Source: an uncultured Oscillospiraceae bacterium (GTDB lineage Bacteria > Bacillota_A > Clostridia > Oscillospirales > Oscillospiraceae). Taken from it: a stretch of DNA of 27,833 bases. The translations under genes and the position numbers were made by a program. The notes under the pieces are model-generated. The model did not search any database. It was not told where the DNA came from and was given only the letters and a program-made list of their open reading frames with translations. Shown piece after piece: positions 14,863 through 23,016 of the stretch. The DNA lies in assembly GCA_910584605.1 (NCBI GenBank), contig CAJUAW010000021.1:1902-29734 (forward strand). The letters run 5' to 3'. Numbering within the stretch: the stretch's first letter is position 1; the number at the start of each line of letters is the position of its first letter.

Positions 14863-14891
14863 ATTGTCGATCATTGCGCGAAAGGGCCGGC

Positions 14892-16847
14892 TTACTCCTC
14901 GATGGAAGGCTCCTCACCCTCCTCATCGTAGGAGGGCTCCAGCAGGGCGCGGATGGACAGGGAGATCTTCTTGTTCTCCATATCCACATCGGTGATCTTC
15001 ACGTCCACCTTGTCCCCCTCGGCCACCACGTCGCCGGGCTTCTCCACCCGGTGGTCCGCCAGCTGGGAGATGTGAATCAGGCCGTCCACACCGGGGACCA
15101 CCTCGGCAAAGGCGCCGAAGGTCATCAGCTTGACCACCCGCACATTGGCGGTGTCGCCGACCTGATAGGTGGTGGTAAACACGGTCCAGGGGTCCTGGCT
15201 GTGGTCCTTCATGCCCAGGGAAATCTTCTTCTTCTCCTTGTCGGCAGAGATGACGTACACATCCACGGTGTCGCCCACCTTGACCACCTCGGAGGGGTGC
15301 TTGATGCGGCTCCAGGACAGCTCAGAGATGTGGACCATACCGTCCACGCCGCCGATGTCTACGAAAGCGCCGTAGGAAGTCAGCGACTTCACGGTGCCGG
15401 TGTAGCGCTTGCCGTCCTCGATCTCGGCCCAGACCTTCTCGGCGGCGGCGGCCCGCTCGGCACGGGTGACCCGGCTGATGGAGCCCACCACCCGGCGGCG
15501 GGCCCGGTTAACCTCGGTGATGACCAGGCGGACCTTCTGCTTGAGCAGCGCGCTCATGGGAGTCTCACGGGGCAGACCGGTCTGGGAGGCGGGGACGAAC
15601 ACCCGCACGCCCTTGACAGACACGACCACGCCGCCCTTGTTGTCCTCGGTGACGAAGCCCTCCACCACGGTCTCGTTCTCCCGGGCGGCCTCGATTTCCT
15701 CCCAGCCCTTGTTGATGTCCAGGCGGCGCTTGGACAGCTTGACCATGCAGTCCCGGTCGCTGACCTGCATGACGATGGACTCGATCTCGTCGCCCACCTT
15801 CACGATGTCCTCGACCTTCACGGTGGGATCGTCGCTCAGCTCGGTCAGGGCAATGTAGCCGGGGTACTTGATGCCCAGCTCCACCTGGACTTCGGTGGGC
15901 GTGATGGCCACAACGGTGCCGGTAACCTTATCTCCATTATTCAAAGTTTTGAACGACTCCTCCAGCATCTCCTGGAAAGATTTGTCCATCTCTAAAATTT
16001 CTTCGCTCATTTTGTCAAAGACCTCCTTTATTATCCACGCAGGCGTAGATGCGCCCGCCGTGATGCCGACCATATCCGCTTGAGGCAGCCGGTCAAGTTC
16101 AATGTCCCCGGCCCGCTCAATCAGCAGGACCTCGGGACAGGACTCCCGGCAGATCTCCCCGAGCCGTTTGGTGTTGGAGCTCTGCCTGTCGCCCACCACT
16201 ACCATCAGGCCGCATTGCGCGGCCAGCTGGCGGGCCTCCTCCTGGCGTTTGGACGTCGCTCCGCATATTGTATCAAAAAATTCCGCGTTTGTACATAGTT
16301 TTTTTGCTTTTTTCACGCAATTTTCCCAAATTTTCTGAGTGGATGTGGTTTGAGAAACAAACGTAAGGGGTAAATTGTTGCGGTTTTCCCCACTTTCCAG
16401 CCATTTTTCCAGATCTTTTTCTCCGGAAAGTACCACTGGCGCCTTACACCATCCCGCGATGGCCAGCACCTCCGGATGGTCCGGCGTGCCCACGATCACA
16501 GGCTGACGGCCCCGGAGTTCCGCCTCCTCCACAATCTGATGGATGTGGGTGACGTTGGGACAGGTGGCGTCGAAGACCTCGATCCACCGCCATGCGAAAT
16601 GCTCGTGGACGGCCCGGCTCTCCCCGTGGGAGCGGATAATGACGGCGGAGCCGTCGGGAACCTGCTCCGGACGGTCCACCACCCGCAGCCCCTGGGCGGC
16701 CAGACGGTCGATCACATCCCTGTTGTGGATGATGGGGCCCAGCATGACGCAGGGAATGCCCTGGGCGGCCTTCTCCTCCGCCAGCTCCACCGCCCGGCGG
16801 ACGCCGTAGCAGAAGCCGGCAGACTTGGCCAGCACGATTTTCCTCAT
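14892..16847 (-). CDS. ispH: IspH - ribosomal protein S1 fusion
   Basis: 651 aa, two proteins in one frame. Residues 1-279 are HMBPP reductase (last MEP step, makes IPP/DMAPP), with its three 4Fe-4S cysteines C13 (GFCYGV), C96 (ATCPNV) and C195 (TICGAT), plus MLGPIIHN and TAGASTP. Residues 304-640 hold four S1 RNA-binding repeats, starting at GDKVTGTVVA, VVEGFVTEDNKGG, GKRYTGTVKSLTSYGAF and GDTANVRVVKLMTFGAF, followed by an acidic tail. This bifunctional architecture is known in Clostridia. ATG 16847 overlaps the plsC stop (ATGA) with GGGGAGGG upstream. A strong SD before Met280 could allow a separate S1 product of 372 aa. Confidence 0.96.
   Translation of the reverse strand: MRKIVLAKSAGFCYGVRRAVELAEEKAAQGIPCVMLGPIIHNRDVIDRLAAQGLRVVDRPEQVPDGSAVIIRSHGESRAVHEHFAWRWIEVFDATCPNVTHIHQIVEEAELRGRQPVIVGTPDHPEVLAIAGWCKAPVVLSGEKDLEKWLESGENRNNLPLTFVSQTTSTQKIWENCVKKAKKLCTNAEFFDTICGATSKRQEEARQLAAQCGLMVVVGDRQSSNTKRLGEICRESCPEVLLIERAGDIELDRLPQADMVGITAGASTPAWIIKEVFDKMSEEILEMDKSFQEMLEESFKTLNNGDKVTGTVVAITPTEVQVELGIKYPGYIALTELSDDPTVKVEDIVKVGDEIESIVMQVSDRDCMVKLSKRRLDINKGWEEIEAARENETVVEGFVTEDNKGGVVVSVKGVRVFVPASQTGLPRETPMSALLKQKVRLVITEVNRARRRVVGSISRVTRAERAAAAEKVWAEIEDGKRYTGTVKSLTSYGAFVDIGGVDGMVHISELSWSRIKHPSEVVKVGDTVDVYVISADKEKKKISLGMKDHSQDPWTVFTTTYQVGDTANVRVVKLMTFGAFAEVVPGVDGLIHISQLADHRVEKPGDVVAEGDKVDVKITDVDMENKKISLSIRALLEPSYDEEGEEPSIEE
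16021..16029 (-). promoter_or_regulatory. Internal Shine-Dalgarno at the IspH/S1 junction
   Basis: AAAGGAGGT, fully complementary to the 16S 3' end, lies in frame in the fusion (codons for Lys-Glu-Val). It is 10 nt before an ATG at 16010 (Met280), exactly where the S1 part begins. Confidence 0.6.
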
Positions 16848-17503
16848 CCCACGCCCTCCCCAAGGGCCTGGACCCGGTCCATCAGCTCCTGTGCCATGAC
16901 CTGGAGCTCCTCTGCCGAGGGCTTACGGCCCTCATACTTCGGATAATAGGGTTCCCCAATCACCACGGTATTACGCCGGAACCGCTTTTTTTTTCGCTGT
17001 ATGTACACCGGCAGCAGGGGCACGCCCGTCCGGGTGGCAAACAGGGCCGCCCCCACCTTGGCCTGGACGTCCTCTCCGTCGTGGACCCGGGTGCCCTCGG
17101 GGAACATAAGCAGCTTGTCGCCCTCCTTCAGGAACTTCATGGCGGTGCGCACCGCCCGCACATCGGTGGTGTCCCGGTCCACGCCAAAAACCCCCGCCTT
17201 GCTCAAGATCCAGCCGATGAAGGGCACCCGCATGATCTGGACCTTGGCCATGGCCCGCATGGGCCACCTGTAGCCGAAGGCGAAGACGGCATAGAAGGGG
17301 TCTCCGGCGGTGGTGTGGTTGGGACAGACCACCGCCGCGCCCTCCGGGATGTTCTCCCGGCCCACCGCGTGAACCGGGTGGATCAGGCGGAAGTAGGGCC
17401 AGATGATAATGTACAAAAAGTGGAAAAACCAGTCCATCCGCCTCTTCCGCTGCTCAGGCGTCTCCTTGGGCGCGGCCTTTTGAACCGTTGTCTCTTCGCT
17501 CAC
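16844..17503 (-). CDS. plsC: 1-acyl-sn-glycerol-3-phosphate acyltransferase
   Basis: Adds the second acyl chain to lysophosphatidic acid in phospholipid synthesis, at the membrane. 219 aa. Acyltransferase motifs: NHTTAGDPF (catalytic NHx4D), VFGVDRD, FPEGTR (motif III) and VPLLPVYI (motif IV). One N-terminal membrane segment (FFHFLYIIIWPYF, about 25-40) follows a charged leader. Start GTG 17503 overlaps the cmk stop as GTGA. The cmk-plsC-ispH order is common in Clostridia. Confidence 0.95.
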   Translation of the reverse strand: MSEETTVQKAAPKETPEQRKRRMDWFFHFLYIIIWPYFRLIHPVHAVGRENIPEGAAVVCPNHTTAGDPFYAVFAFGYRWPMRAMAKVQIMRVPFIGWILSKAGVFGVDRDTTDVRAVRTAMKFLKEGDKLLMFPEGTRVHDGEDVQAKVGAALFATRTGVPLLPVYIQRKKKRFRRNTVVIGEPYYPKYEGRKPSAEELQVMAQELMDRVQALGEGVG

Positions 17504-18174
17504 AGGGCAATCTTCTCCTTTACCAGGGACAGCAGCCTATCCAGGCTTTGGTCCAGATTCAGCCGGGTGGTGTCCAGCAGGACGGCGTCCGCCGCCTGTT
17601 TCAGGGGGGCGATGGGGCGGTGCTCGTCCTGATAGTCCCGCGCCCGGATGTCGCGGAGGATGGACTCATAGTCCGCCGGCTCTCCCCGCTGCTCCAGCTC
17701 CAGCAGGCGGCGGCGGGCCCGGGCCTCCGGGGCGGCGGTAAGGAAGATCTTTACATCGGCATTGGGCAGCACCACCGTACCAATGTCCCGGCCGTCCATG
17801 ACCACGCTGCTCTCCCGGGCCAGCTTCCGCTGGAACTCCAACAGGAAGGAGCGCACCTCCGGGATGGCGGAGACCTGGGAGGCCGCCCCGGACACCTTGT
17901 GCCGCCGGATGGCCCCGCTCACGTCCTCCCCCTCCAGGTACATCTTCTGCACCCCGTCCTCGTAGCCCACGTGAATCTCCAGCCCCTCCAGCAGAGGGAC
18001 CACCTGGGCCGGATCAGCGAAGTCCGCCTTCTCCCACAGCACTTTCAGCGCCACCGTGCGGTAGATGGCCCCGGTGTCCACATAGATATAGCCCAGCTTT
18101 TCTGCCAGCCTCCGGGCCAGGGTGCTCTTCCCCGCCCCGGCGGGCCCGTCGATGGCAATGCTCTTAACCTTCAT
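17500..18174 (-). CDS. cmk: Cytidylate kinase
   Basis: Phosphorylates CMP/dCMP with ATP. 224 aa with P-loop GPAGAGKST at residues 10-18, the CMP-binding DTGAIYRTVAL, the conserved MDGRDIGTVVLP and a lid region with RRLLELEQRG...RDYQDEHR. Length is normal for the bacterial CMP-kinase family. ATG 18174 has GGAGCGG upstream; both SD and start lie inside the end of the 46-codon ORF, so expression may be coupled to it. CMP released by IspF and by lipid synthesis is a natural substrate, though that link is only inferred. Confidence 0.97.
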   Translation of the reverse strand: MKVKSIAIDGPAGAGKSTLARRLAEKLGYIYVDTGAIYRTVALKVLWEKADFADPAQVVPLLEGLEIHVGYEDGVQKMYLEGEDVSGAIRRHKVSGAASQVSAIPEVRSFLLEFQRKLARESSVVMDGRDIGTVVLPNADVKIFLTAAPEARARRRLLELEQRGEPADYESILRDIRARDYQDEHRPIAPLKQAADAVLLDTTRLNLDQSLDRLLSLVKEKIAL

Positions 18175-18304
18175 GATGACCGCTCCGTTTCCTAAGCCTT
18201 CCTTCGCGCCCCGCTGATGCCTCGTTCCGGCCCAGCAGGCAGTGGGTGGTCACGCCGGAAGAACCGGCGAATACGTATACCTCAAGCGGCACGCTTGTAT
18301 CCAT
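18164..18304 (-). CDS. Putative 46-aa small protein overlapping cmk start
   Basis: ATG 18304 with AGAGGA 6 nt upstream opens a 46-codon frame whose product begins MDTSVPLEVYVFAGSSGV and ends GHHEG. Its stop lies 11 nt inside cmk, so ribosomes would finish exactly at the cmk start. I do not recognise the sequence; the middle has one Cys (THCLLGRNE) and the C-terminus is basic. It lies in the 194-bp gap between kptA and cmk and has no promoter of its own. An internal hairpin GCCGG-TTCTT-CCGGC (18254-18268) is an alternative reason for conservation. Either a leader peptide for cmk, a true small protein, or chance. Confidence 0.45.
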   Translation of the reverse strand: MDTSVPLEVYVFAGSSGVTTHCLLGRNEASAGREGRLRKRSGHHEG

Positions 18305-18368
18305 AAAAAGTCCTCTCAGCCACTGAAACGTTAGATTCCAATGGATGTACCGCCATTCCAGAACCGCC

Positions 18369-18914
18369 CTACGTCAAAAAATACCGGGCGGGCACATGCT
18401 CGCACAACCAGACGCCGTTTTCAGAACGGTAGAAGGTCACGCCGTCCCGGGCCATCGCCGCCGCGTCGATGGTAATGACCACAGGGATGCCGTGGCGCTT
18501 TCCCACCGCCATAGCAGTTTCAAAGTCCCCGGAGAGGTGGACATACTGGCGGCCCATGCGCCGGATGCCCTCCCCCTGGATGGCGGGGAGGAACCGGGTG
18601 GCGGTGCCGTGGTACAGATACCGGGGCGGCTTCTCCTCCCTCAGCTCCACATCCACCGGAATGGAGTGGCCCTGATTCGCCCGGATCTTGGTGTGGTCCT
18701 CGCTGAAGGCGTAGCGCCGCTTGTTGTTCTCCCGGACGATGCGCTCCAGGGTGGGCAGGTCGATGCGCCGTCCGGTCCGGTTCACCCCGGCCAGCAGCTC
18801 ATTCACATCCGCCCAGCCGTGCTCATCCAGAGTGATCCCCGCCGCGCCGGGGTCGTGGCGCAGGACCAGGCTCAAAAACCGGCCCAGCTTCACATCAGAA
18901 TTCCTTTGCTCCAT
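18369..18914 (-). CDS. kptA: RNA 2'-phosphotransferase (Tpt1/KptA family)
   Basis: 181 aa. In eukaryotes Tpt1 uses NAD+ to remove the 2'-phosphate left at tRNA splice junctions, forming ADP-ribose 1'',2''-cyclic phosphate. Family motifs are intact: LSLVLRHDPGAAGITLDEHGW (residues 13-33), RYAFSEDHTKIRANQGHS, LYHGTA, QYVHLSGDFETA and WLCEHVPARYF, with the catalytic Arg-His-Arg-Arg set plausible. Bacteria have no known intron-spliced tRNA with such phosphates, so the substrate is unknown. ATG 18914 has GGAGGAG upstream and starts 20 nt inside the flavoprotein gene. The gene sits between the flavoprotein gene and cmk. Confidence 0.95.
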   Translation of the reverse strand: MEQRNSDVKLGRFLSLVLRHDPGAAGITLDEHGWADVNELLAGVNRTGRRIDLPTLERIVRENNKRRYAFSEDHTKIRANQGHSIPVDVELREEKPPRYLYHGTATRFLPAIQGEGIRRMGRQYVHLSGDFETAMAVGKRHGIPVVITIDAAAMARDGVTFYRSENGVWLCEHVPARYFLT

Positions 18915-20172
18915 GGGTCTCCTCCAAATACTTGACCGCGCCCTCCCCCGCCGCCCGGCCGGTGGCCCAGGCGATCTGCAGGTTAAACCCGCCGGTGTAG
19001 GCGTCCACATCCAGCATCTCCCCAGCGAAGAACAGGCCAGGGACGTTTTTGGACTGCATGGTTTTGGGGTCCACCTCGGACACCTTCACCCCTCCGGAGG
19101 TGATGATAGCCTCGTCTATCGGCCTGGGGCCGGCCACCGCCACGGTAAAGCACTTGAACCGCTCCAGCAGACGGCGGCGCTCCTGTTTGGTCAGGTCGTG
19201 GGCCTTTTTATGGTTTGGGATATCCGCCCGCTCCAGCAGGACGGGCACCAGCAGGCGGGGTGCCAGCGCGCCCAGGAGATTGTCCATGTCCTTGTTGGCC
19301 CCGGCGGACAGCTCCCGCACCAGGCGGGCGTCCAGGGTGGCCTCGTCCAGGGCGGGCTTCAAGTCGATGGCGCAGGTGTACCGTTCCTTCTCGAAGTCCC
19401 GCATGTGGGCGCTGGCCGACAGCACCAGCGGCCCGGACAGGCCGAAGTGGGTGAACAGCAGCTCCCCCTGCTCCTGGAAGACCGTCTTTTTTTTGCCGTT
19501 TTTTACCGTCAGAGTGACGTTTTTCAACGCCAGACCCTGCATTTGCGCACAGAAGGGGTCGGGGGACTCCAGAGGCACCAGGGATGGTTTTATGTCAACC
19601 AAGGTGTGACCCAGCTCCTCCGCCATCCACAGGCCGTCGCCGGTGGAGCCGGTGGCGGGGTAGGACAGCCCGCCGGTGGCCAGGATGACCGCCTTGCAGG
19701 GGATGCCGCTTAGCTCCCTGCCTTCCCCCATCTCCACGGCGCGCACTCTGCCGTCCTGGAGGCAGAGGCCCGATACCCTGTCATGGACGATGGACACGTT
19801 CAGCCGCTTCAGCTCGAAAAACAGCGCGTCGATGATATCGGCGGACTTGTCGGAGGCGGGAAAGACCCGGTTGCCCCGCTCCACCTTCAGCTTAACCCCC
19901 AGTTCCTCAAAGAACGCCTCCACCCAGGCGGGAGGGGTGCGCTCCAGGGCGCTGCAGAGAAACTTCCCGTTCCGGGGCGTGGCGGCGCGCACCTCCTCGG
20001 GGGAACAGTGGTTGGTCACGTTGCACCGGCCCTTGCCGGTGATGTACAGCTTGCGGCCCACCTTCTGGTTGCGCTCGACCAGCGTGACAGACGCCCCCTG
20101 CCGGGCGGCGCAGATGGCCGCCATCATGCCGGCGGCTCCGCCCCCCACTACCACGATATCAGGGCGCTTCAT
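18895..20172 (-). CDS. BaiN/HI0933-type NAD(P)/FAD-dependent oxidoreductase
   Basis: 425 aa flavoprotein. The N-terminal Rossmann motif VVVGGGAAGMMAA (residues 7-19) with ERNQKVGRKLYITGKGRCNVTN is the HI0933/YhiN signature; ILATGGLSYPATGSTGDG and the C-terminal GLFFAGEMLDVDAYTGGFNLQIAWATGRAAG complete the FAD site. Relatives are annotated as aminoacetone oxidase-family or BaiN (bile-acid dehydroxylation-related) enzymes; the true substrate is mostly unknown, so I do not give a symbol. ATG overlaps the rpiR stop (ATGA). It is often found upstream of cmk in Clostridia, here separated from it by kptA. Confidence 0.93.
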   Translation of the reverse strand: MKRPDIVVVGGGAAGMMAAICAARQGASVTLVERNQKVGRKLYITGKGRCNVTNHCSPEEVRAATPRNGKFLCSALERTPPAWVEAFFEELGVKLKVERGNRVFPASDKSADIIDALFFELKRLNVSIVHDRVSGLCLQDGRVRAVEMGEGRELSGIPCKAVILATGGLSYPATGSTGDGLWMAEELGHTLVDIKPSLVPLESPDPFCAQMQGLALKNVTLTVKNGKKKTVFQEQGELLFTHFGLSGPLVLSASAHMRDFEKERYTCAIDLKPALDEATLDARLVRELSAGANKDMDNLLGALAPRLLVPVLLERADIPNHKKAHDLTKQERRRLLERFKCFTVAVAGPRPIDEAIITSGGVKVSEVDPKTMQSKNVPGLFFAGEMLDVDAYTGGFNLQIAWATGRAAGEGAVKYLEETHGAKEF

Positions 20173-21032
20173 TCGGGCACCTTCTCGTAGACGTTGTACT
20201 CGTCCCAGATCTTCTCCAGCGTATGGAACGTGTGGGCCACATCCTCATTTTTCCGCTGGCTTACCGCCACCAGCAGGGCGTTCACCAGGGACAGCGGGGC
20301 CACCAGGGAGTCCACAAAGGAGGCCATGTCACTGCGGGCCATCAGGGTATAGCTGGAAATAGGGGCCAGGGGGGAGGATTCGCTGTCGGTAATGGCCACA
20401 GTGGTGGCTCCCCGGTCCCGCGCAAAGCTCATGGCCTGGACGGTGCGGCTGGAGTACCGGGGAAAGCTGATCCCCACCACCACGTCGCCCTCCCCCACCC
20501 GGAGCAGGCTCTCAAAGATCTCGCTGGCGGTATTGGCCGAGACCAGCACCACGTTTTCAAAGATCAGATTGCAATAAAAATACAGGAAGGAGGCGATGGA
20601 CGCGGAGGAACGCACCCCGATCACATAGATTTTCCGGGCGGACACGATGGCCTCCACCGCCCGGTCGAAGCTCTCCCGGTCCAGCTCCTCCAGGGTCTGC
20701 CGGATTTTTTCGATGTCCGACTGGAGCACCATGGACAGCAGGTCCCGGTCGCCCAGCCGGTCGTTGGTCACCTCGATGCGCTGAACGGTGGTCAGCCGGT
20801 TGCGGATCATCTTCTGGAGGGACCGCTGCATGTCCGGATAGCCGTCGTAGCCCAGCTCAAAGGCGAAGCGGACCACGGTGGATTCGCTCACCCCCACCCG
20901 CTTGCCCAGACGGCTGGCGGTCATAAAGGCAGCCTTGTCGTAGGACTCCAGGATAAAGCTGGCGATCTTCCGCTGGCCCTTGGAAAAGGCATGCACATTT
21001 TCCTGTATGACGGTCAAAATATCTCGGTTCAT
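20169..21032 (-). CDS. MurR/RpiR family transcriptional regulator
   Basis: 287 aa. N-terminal winged HTH of the RpiR type (1-77: FSKGQRKIASFILESYDKAAFMT, then VGVSESTVVRFAFELGYDGYPDMQ), and a C-terminal SIS sugar-phosphate-binding domain (about 120-260: IYVIGVRSSASIASF, VVVGISFPRYSSRTVQAMSFARDRGATTVAITD). Such proteins usually control sugar-phosphate or amino-sugar use. ATG 21032 has GGGAGGGG 7 nt upstream; a longer N-terminus lacks family similarity. First gene of its unit with a consensus promoter, so it may be autoregulated. No sugar gene is near, so the effector is unknown. Confidence 0.93.
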   Translation of the reverse strand: MNRDILTVIQENVHAFSKGQRKIASFILESYDKAAFMTASRLGKRVGVSESTVVRFAFELGYDGYPDMQRSLQKMIRNRLTTVQRIEVTNDRLGDRDLLSMVLQSDIEKIRQTLEELDRESFDRAVEAIVSARKIYVIGVRSSASIASFLYFYCNLIFENVVLVSANTASEIFESLLRVGEGDVVVGISFPRYSSRTVQAMSFARDRGATTVAITDSESSPLAPISSYTLMARSDMASFVDSLVAPLSLVNALLVAVSQRKNEDVAHTFHTLEKIWDEYNVYEKVPE

Positions 21033-21066
21033 GGCGCGTCCCCTCCCGGTCATATCAACACCCATC

Positions 21067-21095
21067 ATCATACCCGATTTCCGGGCAAAATGCAA
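21067..21095 (-). promoter_or_regulatory. Sigma-A-type promoter for the rpiR unit
   Basis: -35 TTGCAT (21090-21095), 17-bp spacer, -10 TATGAT (21067-21072), about 35 bp upstream of the rpiR start. No strong terminator separates it from rluB, so read-through is possible. Confidence 0.75.
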
Positions 21096-21137
21096 GAGAT
21101 TTTCCAAGGGGCTTCGTATCCTGTTCCCCAAGGGCGC

Positions 21138-21860
21138 TCAGGTGTCGCTTAACGGCCCGGTGAGCGCCAGCAGCTCCTCCCGGGTGAGAGGCCGCCACTG
21201 GCCCGCTTTCAGTCCCCGGTCCAGGGGGAGGGTCCCCTCCCGGATGCGCTTGAGCCGCAGGACTTCCAGCCCCGCCTGGGCGCACATCCGCCGCACCTGC
21301 CGGTTCTTTCCCTGGCAGATGGTGACCGAAAGCTGGTGTACCCCGCCGCTGTCCCGGCCCCGCCGCACCCTGGCGGGTGCCAGCCGTTCGCCGTCCAGCG
21401 TCATGGGGGCGGACAGGATGGGGAGGGCCTTGTTCACATTGCCTGACACCCACACCAGATACTCCTTCTCCACCTCATGGCTGGGGTGGAGGAGCTGATG
21501 GGTGAGGGCGCCGTCGTCGGTGAGCAGGAGCAGGCCCTCGGAATCCATATCCAGCCGTCCCACCGGCCACACCCGGACGCCACAGCCCTCCACCAGATCA
21601 GATACTGTCTTCCGTCCCTTCTCGTCGGACAGGGTGGTGACATATCCTCTGGGCTTGTTCAGCATCAGGTAGGTCCGGCCGCCGCCCGGCTCCAGGGGCC
21701 TGCCGTCCACCAGGACGGTGTCCCGGCCCAGGTCCGCCCGGTCCCCCAGGTGGGCCTTCTCCCCGTTGACGGTCACCCGGCCAGCGGCGATCCACCCCTC
21801 CGCCGCCCGGCGGGAGGCCAGACCACAGGCGGAAATCAGTTTTTGAAGACGTTCCTCCAC
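21138..21860 (-). CDS. rluB: rRNA pseudouridine synthase (RsuA/RluB family)
   Basis: Isomerises uridine to pseudouridine in rRNA. 240 aa: N-terminal S4 RNA-binding domain (1-58: RLQKLISACGLASRRAAEGWI, GRVTVNGEKA), then the catalytic core with MLNKPRGYVTT, catalytic Asp104 in GRLDMDSEGLLLLTDDG, and the C-terminal CQGKNRQVRRM. RluB (23S U2605) fits best, but RsuA-type cannot be excluded by eye. Start GTG 21860 has AGGAGTG upstream and overlaps dacF by 25 nt. The scpAB-dacF-rluB neighbourhood is common in Firmicutes. Confidence 0.92.
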   Translation of the reverse strand: MEERLQKLISACGLASRRAAEGWIAAGRVTVNGEKAHLGDRADLGRDTVLVDGRPLEPGGGRTYLMLNKPRGYVTTLSDEKGRKTVSDLVEGCGVRVWPVGRLDMDSEGLLLLTDDGALTHQLLHPSHEVEKEYLVWVSGNVNKALPILSAPMTLDGERLAPARVRRGRDSGGVHQLSVTICQGKNRQVRRMCAQAGLEVLRLKRIREGTLPLDRGLKAGQWRPLTREELLALTGPLSDT

Positions 21861-22945
21861 AGGCGCACTCCTCTCTCGGGCGCTGACGCGTCCGGGACTT
21901 GCTCTCCGGCCACCAGCGGCACCCGGGCAAGCTCGGTCCCGTTCACCGAATAGACCGCCTCCCCCACCTGCGTCCCGGCGGACACCGGCGCGGCGAGCAC
22001 CTGTTCGGTCAGCTCGTAGGCCGCTTCCACCGGCTCGCCGGAGGCCAGGGCGGCGGTCCGCCCCTCCGCCGTTTGGACGGAGCAGACGGGGATCAGCCCG
22101 CCGGACACCGGCAGCTGACCCACCCGCTCCCCCGCCTGGACCAGGGTACGGGCCTCATAGCTGGAAAAGCCCCAGTCGAAGAGGGCGGTATGGTCGGCCC
22201 AGTCGCTGGGGGCGTTGAGGGTGACGCAGATCAGCGTGACCCCGTCCCGCCGGGCGGCGGACACCAGGGTCCGGCCCGCATGCTCGGTGTAGCCCGTCTT
22301 CAGGCCGACACAGCCCTCATACCGCCACAGCAGCTTGTTATGATTGGTAAAGGTGCGGGTACCCAAGGTGATGGATCTGGTGGCGGCAATTTTGGCCAGC
22401 TCCTGGTTTTCCAGACAGGCCCGGGCCAGCAGAGCCATGTCGTAGGCGCTGGCGCAGTGCCCCTCCGCGTCCAGGCCGTTGGGATTGGCAAAGGAGCTGT
22501 CCGTCATCCCCAGTTCCCGGGCCTTTTGATTCATTCGGGCCACAAAATGCTCCACCGTCCCGCCGCAGTGCCCGGCAATGGCCAGAGCCGCGTCGTTGCC
22601 CGAGCGCAGGAGCAGGCCGTAGAGCAGCGCCTCCAGGGTGATCTCCTCCCCAGGGCGCAGATAGACGGAGGAGCCCTCGATGCCCGTCCACTCCGGGAGG
22701 ATAACCACCGGCTCCTCCAGATCGCATCCCCACTCCAGCGCCACCAGAGCGGTCATCAGCTTGGTGGTGCTGGCGATGAGCCGGGGGGTGCGGCCGTCCT
22801 TTTCGCAGAGCACCCGCCCGGTCTCCCCGTCCATCAGAACGGCGCTGGCGGCGGAGACCGCAGGAGGAGCCCCCTCCGCCCGGACGGCGGGGGGAGTCCA
22901 CCACAGCAGCGCCCCAATCAGGGCCGCGGAAAAAAGTCGCTTCAA
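21836..22945 (-). CDS. dacF: D-alanyl-D-alanine carboxypeptidase (DacF/PBP5-like)
   Basis: Penicillin-binding protein that trims the terminal D-Ala from peptidoglycan stem peptides outside the cell. With TTG 22945 as start (AAGGTGG 5 nt upstream) it has 369 aa and a clean signal peptide (MKRLFSAALIGALLWWTPPAVRA). Active-site motifs: STTK at 59-62, SGN at 115-117, KTG at 216-218. A C-terminal beta domain follows (about 260-340), ending in a short amphipathic segment (GVRLWRNVFKN) that may anchor it. An upstream TTG at 22975 lacks an SD. Position after gerW suggests a spore-cortex type (DacF-like) role, but the subfamily is inferred. Confidence 0.93.
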   Translation of the reverse strand: MKRLFSAALIGALLWWTPPAVRAEGAPPAVSAASAVLMDGETGRVLCEKDGRTPRLIASTTKLMTALVALEWGCDLEEPVVILPEWTGIEGSSVYLRPGEEITLEALLYGLLLRSGNDAALAIAGHCGGTVEHFVARMNQKARELGMTDSSFANPNGLDAEGHCASAYDMALLARACLENQELAKIAATRSITLGTRTFTNHNKLLWRYEGCVGLKTGYTEHAGRTLVSAARRDGVTLICVTLNAPSDWADHTALFDWGFSSYEARTLVQAGERVGQLPVSGGLIPVCSVQTAEGRTAALASGEPVEAAYELTEQVLAAPVSAGTQVGEAVYSVNGTELARVPLVAGEQVPDASAPERGVRLWRNVFKN

Positions 22946-23016
22946 CACTGCCACCTTCTTTTTCGTAGATAGCAATAGTATGGAGCGGCTTTTGACCTTT
23001 GTTTCCAGGGAATTTT

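Noticed and set aside
14585..14891. tRNA, 6S RNA or riboswitch in the largest gap
   Set aside because: No cloverleaf, CCA end or known riboswitch core could be recognised; only generic inverted repeats remain.
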